Position numbers and translations under genes: made by a program. The notes under the pieces are model-generated. The model ran no database searches. It worked only from the letters and a program-made list of their open reading frames with translations, and had not been told where the DNA came from. 13,691 nucleotides of DNA from Podochytrium sp. JEL0797 (Eukaryota; Chytridiomycota; Chytridiomycetes; Chytridiales; Chytriomycetaceae), in NCBI GenBank assembly GCA_027596195.1, contig JADGJG010000711.1, positions 1 to 13,691 on the forward strand, written 5' to 3'. Shown piece after piece: positions 1 to 8,700 of the stretch. The stretch's first letter is position 1, and every line of letters starts with the position of its first letter.

Positions 1-63
1 TTTTTTTAATTTTTTATTTTTTTTTTTGCTTTACCCACCACCCCCCCCACCCCCCCCCCCCTC
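1..63. repeat. Low-complexity edge: T-rich then C homopolymer tracts
   Basis: The first 28 bases are almost all T, followed by C runs broken only by single A or T bases up to about position 62. No coding potential is credible here. Ordinary sequence starts abruptly at about 64. The other end of the window also finishes in G/C homopolymers, so this is probably the noisy edge of an assembled contig rather than a functional element. Confidence 0.75.
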
Positions 64-104
64 GATCAAAACCCGATTTCGAGGTATTCGGACCTTCAAA
101 ACCC
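64..104. repeat. 41-bp repeat, first copy (second copy 896-936)
   Basis: Positions 64-104 match 896-936 in the same orientation at 37 of 41 bases by hand count. On the minus strand the two copies read VLKVRIPRNRVLIEG and VLNVRKPRNQVLIQG, so the reading frame was conserved while the bases diverged. This suggests both derive from one coding sequence. Confidence 0.7.
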
Positions 105-300
105 CCTCATCTTCCCACGCTTTAATAGCAATGCGGCATGCAGAAGATAGGTTAAGTTCGATATCCTCAATGAAGCTCACAATCGCGTTTCGGACGCATT
201 GTGAGTCGAGGATCGCGTTGCAATCAGATTTTCCAAGAAATCAAGTGCAGAATCCGCGTCGTTGGGCTTCGATTGGACAATGCAAGCAAGAGGTGCACTT
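64..300 (-). pseudogene. Decayed fragment resembling the glycosyltransferase C-terminal domain
   Basis: No intact gene is present. On the minus strand, one frame reads about NDADSALDFLENLIATR and a second frame continues with RNAIVSFIEDIELNLSSACR and AIKAWEDEGVLKVRIPRN. After one frame change this lines up loosely with the C-terminal ends of genes C (VLVRDLVQKR ... IDNAMIRM) and D (VVLLSDYVASR ... IDRAIDRYY). The block at 8372-8600 on the same strand shows the same layout, including AFKAS.ETG opposite AIKAWEDEG. The fragment runs into the C tract at 1-63. Similarity was judged by eye and is weak. It could instead be part of an unrelated gene cut by the window edge. Confidence 0.35.
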
Positions 301-387
301 TTTGATACAATCTATTCCGGTTAAAAAGGGAATGGGAGAAGGAAACCGACCGCTTTTTTGATGAAAGACCCGGATTCTAATTGGACT

Positions 388-497
388 CGTTCCAAGTGGG
401 GCCAGTGGAACAGGTGGTTCCAGTGCGGGGAAAACAGGGAAGGGGAACGGATAGGTTCAGGAGGAGGCGAAGGTAAAGGAGGAAATAATCATGTCGT
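388..497 (+). pseudogene. Fragment related to the 3' part of the Arg/Glu-rich gene at 7527-8022
   Basis: The plus strand here resembles the minus strand of about 7545-7675. A 39-base stretch starting at GTTCCAAGTGGGG matches 30 of 39 by hand count. It is followed by shared blocks GGAAGGGGAA, GGTTCAGGAGGAGG and AAAGGAGGA...ATCATGTC. Relative to the other copy it has small deletions that break the frame, so EGEG..SGGG.GKGG is visible only in pieces. It looks like a dead partial duplicate. About 500-640 holds nothing I can identify beyond a short ATG frame (about 492-552) with no recognisable motif. Confidence 0.5.
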
Positions 498-641
498 TGG
501 ACGATTGGGACGAGCCGGCGAGTGGCGGGACTTTCAGCAAGGCCTGTTGAGGCGGTCGCGCGTTTTATTTCTTTATATTACTTTTCTCTCTTTCAATTTT
601 TCTCCCTTTTCTCAAAAACGCGGAAAGTTAAGTGACCACAA

Positions 642-701
642 ATGAAACGAAGGAGACTCAAACGAGCCGCAATCGCATTCTTCCTCCTTGCATTAGTTTG
701 A
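642..701 (+). pseudogene. Possible remnant of a type II membrane protein start
   Basis: An ATG at 642 opens a frame reading MKRRRLKRAAIAFFLLALV and then TGA. A basic cluster followed by a short hydrophobic run resembles the cytosolic tail and membrane anchor at the start of genes A-D. It stops at once, and no catalytic motif follows before gene A. It could be a relic of another family member or chance. Positions 702-895 hold nothing else I can support. Confidence 0.2.
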
Positions 702-895
702 GACGTTTTCAAATCACACACCACCTCCACACACTAGGATCCCCATCTTTACATTCCTCCAAACCCTGGACCGCGATAGTTCTGAGCAGTCAATTCACCT
801 GCACGTGGGCCATGTTGGCTGTCGGCCGGACAAATCCGCGTTGATTGAAGTTGAGCAAAACAATTGCTTTTCATGGCGTGACGCTGTCGCCCCTG

Positions 896-936
896 GATCA
901 AAACTTGATTTCGAGGTTTTCGGACATTCAAAACCC
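896..936. repeat. 41-bp repeat, second copy (first copy 64-104)
   Basis: This is the same-orientation partner of 64-104, with 37 of 41 bases identical by hand count. It lies just upstream of gene A, probably within its promoter or 5' leader. Its minus-strand frame (VLNVRKPRNQVLIQG) extends a little without recognisable motifs, so a working gene here is unlikely. Confidence 0.7.
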
Positions 937-1019
937 AACCACATTTGCAAGCAGTTTATCCCATTGGTTGGGAGAAATAAATTCAAATCAAGCATACGTC
1001 CTTTTAATTAATTGCAAAA

Positions 1020-2039
1020 ATGTCCAAGGCCATCACACCACAGCGACCCACCTGGATCTATGCAGTCCTAGTGATCATACTATTCCAGCTATCACTCCTC
1101 TGTCTCTGGACTCCAACCCCCTCATCGCCAGCATCCATCACGCACAGTGACGCGAATTCTTGCGCGTTCAATGCAAGCAAACACACCCCAACAACACGAC
1201 TCCCATCCTCCTTCATCACCATCGCAAGCGACTCATCTACTGGCCAAAATACGGCGAAACTGACCTCCAACCTTGCCGCCTGGGAAACGAACGGATGTCC
1301 CCGCCCAAGACCCGCCCTGGTGGGAATTCAAGCCATTTTGGACCCTCTTGCGAGTACAAGAAGAACCTACCTACGCCAAAAGTACGCCGAACAGAATCAA
1401 CAACTCGAACCGCACGAGAGGATTGACTTTGTTTGGTTTTACGGGTTGCCCAATACCCCGATCGACGAATACCACATGGACATGGAGTTACGCGCACATC
1501 CGGATGATTCGGTGTCTTGGGGCCGGAAGGAAGGAAAAGACAATGGCAAGAGTTTGGATTGGTTTGTTTGGAGCCGGAATGTGAGTTATTTCGAGCATCC
1601 CGTGTTGACGGACGTGTGGTGTCCGCGGTACGCGTTTATTGGCAAGACGGATGATGACACGGTGATTCATGTGCCGCGATTGTCGCGATTCTTGCTCGAA
1701 TTGGAAGCGCACGACGCGTATATTGGAAGGGAGGTGCATAACTTCATGCTGGGATTCTTGTACCTCTTCAGCACAAACCTCGTGGAATGGATTGTGGAAT
1801 CACCGATTCCACGCGCGAATGCGGTGGGTCATGAGGACAAGCTCGTGCGTGAATGGTTTGCGGCGGGGAATTTGACGCACACGAGGGTGCATACGGATTT
1901 GATTCACAATTCTGAGGCAGCGCGTGGGGATGCACGCAATAGGCCGCATATTCGGAAGGTGGATGACCAGTCGATCGCCGTGCATTACTGCAAATCGCGC
2001 GAGGAGTTTTTTGGATGCATGCAGGAGTTGTACGAGTAA
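1020..2039 (+). CDS. GT31-like type II membrane glycosyltransferase, gene A (catalytic domain only)
   Basis: This is a single-exon, 339-residue protein. Residues 12-30 form one membrane anchor after a short tail with little charge, as in Golgi type II glycosyltransferases. The lumenal part has CPRPRPALVGI (about 93-103), RRTYLR (114-119), ERIDFVWFYG, NGKSLDWF, then WCPRYAFIGK followed by the acidic triad DDD (211-213). This is the expected metal/nucleotide-sugar site of the GT31 Galactosyl_T family. Next come LYLFSTNLVEWI, HED (271-273, the position of the family's EDV) and VHYCKSREEFFGC near the end. The exact sugar donor and acceptor cannot be told; transfer of a hexose to glycoprotein or glycolipid in the Golgi is the family role. 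Unlike genes B, C and D it ends at the LYE motif without the extra C-terminal domain. Its stop, GAG-TAA, falls exactly where the others have a splice donor. The COX6A start is 102 bp downstream. Confidence 0.88.
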   Translation: MSKAITPQRPTWIYAVLVIILFQLSLLCLWTPTPSSPASITHSDANSCAFNASKHTPTTRLPSSFITIASDSSTGQNTAKLTSNLAAWETNGCPRPRPALVGIQAILDPLASTRRTYLRQKYAEQNQQLEPHERIDFVWFYGLPNTPIDEYHMDMELRAHPDDSVSWGRKEGKDNGKSLDWFVWSRNVSYFEHPVLTDVWCPRYAFIGKTDDDTVIHVPRLSRFLLELEAHDAYIGREVHNFMLGFLYLFSTNLVEWIVESPIPRANAVGHEDKLVREWFAAGNLTHTRVHTDLIHNSEAARGDARNRPHIRKVDDQSIAVHYCKSREEFFGCMQELYE

Positions 2040-2141
2040 ATCTTTTCTAAGAATTAACATCCTCGTAAGAAAGAACGAAAGAAACGCGTTTATGGATGAG
2101 GAGATGCACAGACTTCGTTTTTTTCTCCCCCCAAAAAAACG

Positions 2142-3059
2142 ATGTCCTTCGCCAGAAACGCCATCCGCCTGTTTTCGTCGACCGCGGCTCGCCGCTCTGC
2201 CGTCACTGTTCCCGAGCAGTTCACGCCCAACGTGCCGGCCTCGTTCCCATCCGTCAAGGAGACCATGCTGAAGCCCAACTTCAGCGAGTTCCAGCACGCC
2301 CACAGTGAGTACGAGTTCTGGATCAGGGTCCCTAGCAGTGCCCTCCTATCTCTCTAGTGCCCTCTAGGGAACACATGCAATGGCCCCTAGGCCACACATT
2401 CGATCCACGCACCATGTGGGACCCCCGAGAGCACCCGCCAACAGGGCTGCAAAACGAAAATTTTCGCCCTCTCCCGACCTCTCGGATCCGACATCATGAC
2501 TCACCCCGCCTCTCCCCTCCCCACCCCACCCCACCCCGCAGAGTCCACCACCTCGTGGTTCTGGATCAACCTGTTCGTCACCATCCCGGGTCTTGCCGCC
2601 ATGTTCTACATTGGTGTTCCCCCCGAACTCGAGCACTTGCACCACCTCGCCGAGCACCCCAGAGAGTTTGAGCCCTTGCCTTACATGCGCAAGAGAAGAA
2701 ACCAATACCCATGGGGTGACAACTCGTTGTTCCACAATGACAACTCCAACCCTGTATGTACTTTTTTGGTGTTTTTGCTTTTTTTCGCGTGGGCGTGTCG
2801 GAGGGCTCCGCGTGAGCACTGATTGGATTGAGCATGGGAGAGGATGATGGTAGTGTGATGGGGATCATCTTGTGGTGGATCGGGAAGGAGCGGGGCGGTG
2901 ATGACTTCTGCATTTGCGACGCGAGAATATTCGCGAACTCGGGATACAATCTTTCGCGCTGCGAATGACTCGTGCTTCACAGCGTTTCTATCGCGAACTT
3001 TGCCCTGTCCTTTAACTTCGATTGTTATCTGACCACCTTTTTTTCAGGGACCCAACTGA
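2142..3059 (+). CDS. COX6A: Cytochrome c oxidase subunit 6A (complex IV), three exons
   Basis: Exons 2142-2304, 2542-2753 and 3048-3059 join in frame to a 128-residue protein, a usual length for this family. The first 25 or so residues (MSFARNAIRLFSSTAARR...) are rich in Arg, Ser and Ala without acids, as in a mitochondrial presequence. Exon 2 gives one membrane helix (SWFWINLFVTIPGLAAMFYI), then the family signature YMRKRRNQYPWGDNSLFHND, matching the known (F/Y)PWGDG..TLFHN of COX6A. The protein ends NSNPGPN after the last splice. COX6A is a nuclear-encoded inner-membrane subunit that helps stabilise and regulate the oxidase dimer; the yeast equivalent is Cox13. Introns are 237 and 294 nt (donors GTGAGT and GTATGT; acceptors CCCCGCAG and TTTTTTTCAG), several times longer than those of neighbouring genes. 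Codons are strongly C/G-ending, unlike the flanking glycosyltransferases, which suggests higher expression. Its 3' end converges on gene B, 95 bp away. Confidence 0.93.
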
Positions 3060-3154
3060 TTTCCTTCGACGATTCTACTTGAAGAACCTTATAGAAAACT
3101 ATGAGGAGAATGGAAACAGAGCGAATGGGAGCAATAAAAAAACTCGAGAAAATA

Positions 3155-5471
3155 TCAATATTTTTTGTCCGACCATTTCAACCGAGAATCCAACACCGAA
3201 GCAAACCTAATCATATTCTCAATCATCATGAACCTCCCCACCCTTGCATGGTGCATTTGGCCAACGACAAACCGAAAGTCGTTGTCCGACAAGTCGATTC
3301 CCATCTGCGCCGCTACATTTCTCGCGTTGGTGTCCAAAATTATTTCCAAAACCTTTGCTCGCTCTCCATATCTCAATTTCCTGACCTTCTCTTCCACGTT
3401 CAACCGCGTTAAATAATCCAAATACATATGTGGAAACCGTCTGAGCTCATCGTCCAAGATTCTCTGCCAAACCTGATCTTGCACCGGCCCCAGCTTCCAC
3501 ACCTTCTCCCCAAACCCTCCTTTGGAATCCACCGTTCTCCGAAAATCAGCAATCCCCCAGGCCAACTCCTCGGACGGAATCACGATATCCGACGACAGGA
3601 GGCCGGGAAGCATGAAATACTCTTTGATAAAACATTCACCAATCAAGTTGTCGACGCGCGTATGGTTCTCGAGGGCAGCAGCAGGAAATGACACTACCGC
3701 GTCCGCGTATTCCCATCCGAGCTTGCTGAGAATTTCTTGCGCACACAACGGGTTCAACGGTCCACCCAAGAATTCGGCGCGCATTTGGAGAATGTGTGGG
3801 GAAAGAAGGCGTGAGATTTCCGATCCGAGGGATGAGATGGAGGTTTCGTTCACACCCGGCTGTCGCCAGAGCAAGACTCCGGATTCGTCAAGGGAGGAGA
3901 AGACGGATGAAATGAGAGTTTTGTTGGAGGAAGAATGCGAGAAACCGAGGTAAGAGAAATGCAAGGAAATGAAGTCATGAATAAGGGCAATGTCGATTTG
4001 AAGAACCGTGGGGTTGGGAAGGAGGGAGAGGGATTTGAGAAGCGAAGATAGGGAGGAAGGGCTTGGAGGGAATAAGCCGATTTTTTTCGCGCGGGTTTGG
4101 AGAGTTGCGGGCTGCTGCAGGAGAGGGTGGGTTGGGGGGATTCTGGTTGCAAAACTATTTTGTTTTCGTTTGTGAGTTTCCTTTCATCTCCAACAATCGC
4201 ATTATATACCTGTTGAACAAGTCATCCATGCATTGATCAAAGACAGTGCGGTTCTTGCAGTAATGGATCACCAAAGTGCTTTCCGTCGTTGGCCCTTGAA
4301 ACACTGTCGCCATTTTTTTGCCATACAATACGGGAGGGCCTTCCACGTCATGCAAATATTTTGGCGACAGCCTGATTTTTTCGACATTGATGAACGAATT
4401 CTGAAGAACAAGGGCAGTCAGTTGGTCTTCGGGGATGGTGAGGAATTTTTCGGAGACGGGGTTCAGGAAGAGCCATTCGATTAGGTCTGGTGATATGAAA
4501 TACATCATTCCATGCATTCTGGAAATCAAAATATGAGACGAATTGTTGCGTTGCACACAAAAACAAAAGTTTGATACCCTTCCACAGGTACCGCCTTTCC
4601 TTCCCCATCCGTGGCGTCATCAATAAAAGAATGGCCGATATACAAAGATATATTGTTGGGCTGCTGTCGCAACATTTTGGAAAGCCTGGGGACGTGGGCG
4701 ACTGTAAATGCGGGGGGGGGGGGGTCGAGTTGATTGGATTGATCAGAAATTGGGGGGCCTAGAACACCAAGGCAAACCTGAATCGTCATCAGTCTTTCCA
4801 ACGAATAAATACTGCTTGCACCATTTTCCAGGTATTGACGGATGTGGCGCAAAAGTCAGATCGCGAGCGAGGTGGAACCAGTCCATCGTTTTACCCTAAA
4901 CGCGAATATGCCCGCGATCAGTCATCGAATGAACGAATTGATTCGCTCCTTTCACTTGACGTACCTTATTCCACCCCTCCGCACGCTCCGTCACGATCGT
5001 ATCCCGTGGGTTCTCATCCACCTCGTTGCGCAACAAATCCCCCTGGCCCACCGAAGACCCAAACACGAATTTGAAATCGATTCGATCAGATTCCTGCATT
5101 CCAGCATTCAACTGCGCGTATTTCTCGCGTAGCAGGCTCCTGCGTTCCGTGTTGATGGGTTTCGTGGTGGTCAGGATTCCAATCAACGCGCTTTTCGGGG
5201 CGGGACAGAGTGGATCGGACGCGTTGAGGTGGAGGTTCGTTCGGCCGTTGGGGGTTCGCGTTTCGGAGAGGAGGGAGGGACGCGTGTGGGTGTTGGCGTC
5301 GTTGATATGATTGTCGGAGGAGGGGGGTGGGAGGAAGGAGAGGACGACGAGCCAGCGACAGGTGATGTACAGACAGAGTACAAATGTAATTAACTGAATA
5401 TGTTTGAATCGTCTTGAGATTGACTTTCGGATGAGATGGGAGAATGACGAGGTGCTGTGATTCGAACTCAT
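3155..5471 (-). CDS. GT31-like type II membrane glycosyltransferase with extra C-terminal domain, gene B
   Basis: Five exons are inferred on the minus strand: 5471-4965, 4895-4778, 4701-4578, 4518-4210 and 4154-3155, giving 685 residues. All splice sites are GT-AG and introns are 55-76 nt. The last acceptor could instead be 12 nt further on (exon from 4142), also in frame. The start chosen is the ATG at 5471; only non-ATG codons extend it upstream. The protein has a basic tail, an anchor at about 24-47, CPAPKSALIGI, RRSLLREKY, ESDRIDFKFVFG, GKTMDWF, WCKQYLFVGKT with DDD (205-207), MYFISPDLIEWL, ED (280-281) and IHYCKNRTVFDQC (from 334). After the last intron come about 333 residues I do not recognise, starting ...IPPTHPLLQ and containing CAQEILSKLGWEYADAVVSF and NLIGECFIKEYF. 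This domain is the longest in the cluster. Function is inferred only from the catalytic half: a Golgi hexosyltransferase. It is divergent from gene C and shares a 204-bp promoter region with it. Confidence 0.82.
4712..4724. repeat. 13-base G homopolymer inside intron 2 of gene B
   Basis: Thirteen G in a row on the plus strand read as a C tract on the transcribed strand. The tract lies 9 bases before the intron 2 acceptor (ATTTACAG, acceptor AG at 4703-4702) and may serve as its pyrimidine tract. Similar C runs occur in the kinase intron at 11906-11920 and at the left window edge. Such tracts are polymorphic and hard to sequence, so the true length may differ. Confidence 0.85.
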
Positions 5472-5675
5472 GGGAGGGAAGGTGACAATTTCAGCCAAAA
5501 TAAATTAAGGTATTCGCCCCCAAACTTTCATATTTGATAACATGAAAGCAGATTCCGCTACTATGTCCTCTAGCAGATAAATGGCACGAAAACGGAACTT
5601 CTCTTCCACCCCTCCATTTACATTGCCATTTTCTTTTTTTAGTTTTGACAGGCCAGAAAAAATCAAAACATTCGA
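5472..5675. promoter_or_regulatory. Shared divergent promoter region of genes B and C
   Basis: These 204 bp separate the ATG codons of gene B (minus) and gene C (plus), so both promoters and both 5' leaders must fit here. The stretch is AT-rich with a pyrimidine-rich block (TTTTCTTTTTTTAG) just before gene C. I see no clear TATA box or named factor site. Assignment as a bidirectional promoter rests on geometry only. Confidence 0.55.
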
Positions 5676-7427
5676 ATGATTATCAACAACTTCATCAAAC
5701 TCCGATCCGGCTCTGCTTTCGCACTCGTCATTCTTGCTGTAACTTTCTTTTGGACCTTTCACGCGTCTCCCGAGTGCGGATCTCAAATTCCCATCGCGCA
5801 CTTCGACCCAAACAACCCACCATCACTTCAACTCACGCACCTCAATGCCCGAAAACTCGAATTCCTTCCATGGAAACACACCTCATGCCCACCCCCACTC
5901 GCCGCATTGATTGGAATCATGTCGGTCGGAACGCGCGAAAAACTCGATCGAATTCGAACACTCCGCACACTCTATCAACAAACCCGTCACAACAACCAAA
6001 TCGATATTGTATATTTCTTCGGGATCCCGAAATCACCTGAGGATCACCTGTCGCTCATTAAAGAGGCGGAAACGTTTGGCGATATCGTCATCACAAATCA
6101 CACCGAAGCGAGAGACGACGGGAAAATTCTGCATTGGTTTAGTGAAGCGAGGGAGAGAATGTATTTTAAACATCCAAAGGAAGCCGGGAAATGGTGCTCA
6201 AAATATCGTTATGTCGCGAAAGGTGGATATGATGCTTTTACGCGTTTGATTCTAACCCGGTGCTGCTGCTAGGGGATGATGATTCTGTGATCCACCAAGA
6301 GAGGCTTGTTAGTCTGCTAAACTCGACTCCCGACAAGCAATCGAATTTTATCGGACACGTGCGATACTGGGAGAATCTCGCGGGTCGTCATCAACACATG
6401 ACGGGAATGTGAGATATCTGACTACTTCTATTTATCTTATTCGAAAACGAACCAGGCTTTATTTGCTCTCAGCGGATCTCATGGAATGGATCAACCTCTC
6501 AAATCAAACTCCCATTTTCAACAAGGAAGAGGACTACCAACTAGGAACTTGGCTCTGGGACAGTCGTATTCAAATCAACTGGATCTCGCATGAGGACAAA
6601 TTCCATAACCTTGTGGACGCGCCGTACATTCAACGCAAAACGACAGACGACACTGTTGTTCTTCATTATTGCAAGACGAATTATCAATTTGATCGATGCG
6701 TTTCCGAGCTATTCAACGGGTTTGTGGGAGTTGTGGTGCGGGTTCGTTGTTCTTGCCCTTACTCTCACACAGAACCGACCCGTCCATCCCGGCCGAACAT
6801 ACTCTCACAACCGCAGACTCCATACAATCTCGGCTATTCAGCACCTTCGGCATCCTCGTGTCCACCAACGAATCTTCCCAAATCTCTCACCTCCTCTCAA
6901 ACTACATTTCATCTCAACCTTCAGAAACCACACCTAAATCCACGCTCGACACTATCATCGTGTCCAACGCAATCGCCATCAAATTCACCCCCCTCTTTTC
7001 TTCTCCTATCTCGACCAGTATGCGAGTGAACATGGTTGCCAAAGTGCAAGAAGCCGCAATGAACAAGTGGCTCCGACCGTCCGAAACCCTTGAAATCGTG
7101 GCGTCTGCGCATGTGGAGAGTCGGTTACTCGAAATGGGGAGAGAGCAAGAAGCGAGGGACTCGTTTTATGTTGGGAAACGCGGGAAATGGATCGCGGAGT
7201 GGGTGGGTGCGTCGGGGTCCGGACGCACCGTGAACGATTCGGAGACGGATTTTGTGTTGGTCAGGGATCTCGTGCAGAAAAGACTTGCTGCTCATGGAAA
7301 AGAGGGTCGTTTGAGCAAGGAGATGCAAAAAGAAATCATCGTTGAGCTGGTGAAATTGGCGACGAATGAGCAGTTGAAGGACAAAACAATTGACAATGCA
7401 ATGATACGAATGCAGAACAAAGAATAG
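5676..7427 (+). CDS. GT31-like type II membrane glycosyltransferase with extra C-terminal domain, gene C
   Basis: Four exons (5676-6222, 6273-6408, 6456-6719, 6773-7427) join in frame to 533 residues. Introns are 50, 47 and 53 nt, all GT-AG, and each removes a stop or frame change. An anchor lies at about 13-28. Then come CPPPLAALIGI, IRTLRTLY, QIDIVYFFG, DDGKILHWF, WCSKYRYVAK, the acidic triad DDD (184-186, restored by the first splice), HMTGMLYLLSADLMEWI, EED with YQLGTWLWD (about 252-262) and VLHYCKTNYQFDRC (from 296). The catalytic half is expected to transfer a hexose in the Golgi lumen. Residues 316-533 form the extra domain: it begins SIPAEHTLTTADSIQSRLFS and contains MVAKVQEAAMNKWL, then a helix-rich end VLVRDLVQKRLAAHG ... 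IDNAMIRMQNKE. It is convergent with the broken gene at 7527-8022. Confidence 0.84.
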
Positions 7428-7526
7428 AGGAGATTTACTGAGGACATATGTATCTATCCTCTTTTCATTTACTTCCTCGCTTCATTAAAAGTGAGAAAGA
7501 GGAGAAAGACAAAAAAACACACATTT

Positions 7527-8022
7527 TTATTCTTCCACGGACATGATCATTTCTCCTCCTTTTCCTTTACCTCCTCCTGAACCTTCCCCTTCCCTTTCTT
7601 CACTGGCTTTGGCCCCCGCTTTCTTCCATGCACGCACCGGAATCACCTGTTCGACCAGATCCACCTGGAATGTCTCCAACTCGTCGTCCAAGGCGCCCAG
7701 CAGGCCAGAGAAACTATCGTTCCACTGCCTCTCCTCCTCCTCCTTTTCCCTTCAACATCGTTCACGCGCCAACTCTTCTTCGCGCTTTTGTTCCCGCTGG
7801 TGGCGTTCGCGCGCCCACTCTCCTTCCCGCTGCTGTTCAAGCATATTCCACCTCCGGGTGCGGGCAATCATTGCACGACGGCGTGCCTCGTACAGAGCGG
7901 CACCTTCCTCACGCAACCTGATATTTTTTCTTACTCTACTTTCCATCTGTGGGAGCTGGCGGCAGCCTCCTTCCTAAGCCCACTGCATATGTCCAATGGA
8001 GGAGGGGTAGTTTGTTGTACAT
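7527..8022 (-). pseudogene. Broken Arg/Glu-rich protein gene of unknown function
   Basis: From an ATG at 8022 the minus strand reads MYNKLPLLHWTYAVGLGRRL.PPAPTDGK and meets TAG. The next frame continues convincingly as LREEGAALYEARRRAMIAR, then RRWNMLEQQREGEWARERHQ and a KREEEL stretch. An in-frame TGA at 7754-7752 follows, then REKEEEERQWNDSFSGLLGA, LDDELETFQVDLVEQVIP and a Gly/Lys/Glu-rich tail ending at TAA 7527-7529. The middle should form a charged coiled coil. I do not recognise the family. The first break could be a 22-nt GT-AG gap (7939-7918), or a 37-nt intron (GTGGGC...CCACAG) with exon 2 starting at ATG 7946. The TGA cannot be spliced away in frame and could have come from CGA by a single C-to-T change. 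A related 3' fragment lies at 388-497. It may be a recent pseudogene, or a real gene carrying sequencing errors. Confidence 0.45.
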
Positions 8023-8371
8023 CTATTTGATAATCGTTAGAAAATTTGAAACTGTATGTTGGTTAGAACGAACGGAGGTCGGGATGAGCGTTTCGATCCT
8101 TTGTTCTGCTGGCGCCACACGCCCCTCCTCTCATCCCATCGCGGCACAGACACGCTTCACAACAGTTTGCTATGCAGTGACAGACAAATATAGATGTGGT
8201 CCCGATTCGTTCCTCGATTTCTGATAACAAGGGAAATGACCCCGACCCCCATCTGGCAAACGCGACCAAGCTCGACACCCAAACCCAGCACCTCACCGCT
8301 GCTTGAGTCCAAAGATCAAGGACAATCGTGAAAAATGACTTACTCGGGAGAATACCGGGGAGAGGATTGCC
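8023..8371. other. No identifiable gene
   Basis: About 350 bp lie between the broken Arg/Glu-rich gene and the decayed domain fragment. Short open frames occur on both strands (for example minus 8296-8063) but show no motif, no bias and no plausible splicing. It may include the promoter of the Arg/Glu-rich gene. I see nothing else in it. Confidence 0.5.
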
Positions 8372-8600
8372 TTAACCGATTGCATTCCAAATGGTTTGCT
8401 GCCAAAACAACTCTTCCAAAACTCGCGCGCCTGTTTCAATACTCGCTTTAAACGCGTAATGAACCAATCGCTCCCGAATCCCACCCGCCGCGAATCCGAA
8501 TTCCATCACCACACGCCTCAAACCGAGAGGTCGCCGCCTTCGCCACAAGGGACAAACGCGTTGTCACAAGCCGAGAATCCGTGTTTGCTGGTTTTTGCCA
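8372..8600 (-). pseudogene. Second decayed fragment resembling the C-terminal domain
   Basis: The minus strand first reads NTDSRLVTTRLSLVAKAATS in one frame. It then changes frame to RRVVMEFGFAAGGIRERLVH followed by YAFKASIETGARVLEELFWQ and a TAA at 8372. The layout copies the block at 64-300 (same order, same direction of frame change, about 21-22 codons to the shared A(I/F)KA). It resembles the helix-rich ends of genes C and D. No catalytic part is attached. It looks like a relic of a lost family member. The similarity is weak and was judged by eye. Confidence 0.35.
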
Positions 8601-8609
8601 ATACAGCCC

Positions 8610-8700
8610 AATGACGCGGATTCTGCTGGTCAAATTGGGTGATAAAGAAATGATTCGAACGCAGAACAAAGAATTAAACGAGAAAAGCAATTTACTGAGT
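8610..8700 (+). pseudogene. Decayed copy of the 3' end of gene C
   Basis: Positions 8650-8674 match 7401-7425, the last coding bases of gene C, at 23 of 25 by hand count (IRTQNKE against IRMQNKE). Upstream LLVKLG matches ELVKLA. Downstream ATTTACTGAG, from the 3' flank of gene C, is also kept at 8690-8699. About 30 bases between LVKL and the IR(M/T)QNKE part are missing. The copy overlaps the last bases of gene D on the other strand by about 9 bp. It is too short and too broken to be functional. Confidence 0.6.

Noticed and set aside
26..361. Open frame of 111 codons on the plus strand
   Set aside because: It begins with a Pro run encoded by the C homopolymer and has no motif. The minus strand reads more like protein.
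1800..2303. 167-codon minus-strand frame
   Set aside because: It is antisense to gene A and COX6A exon 1 with no recognisable content.
2364..2819. 151-codon minus-strand frame
   Set aside because: It is antisense to COX6A exon 2 and its first intron, Gly/Val/Arg-rich, a shadow.
5505..5801. 98-codon minus-strand frame in the B/C promoter
   Set aside because: It overlaps the gene C start in antisense, has no motif, and would remove the promoter space.
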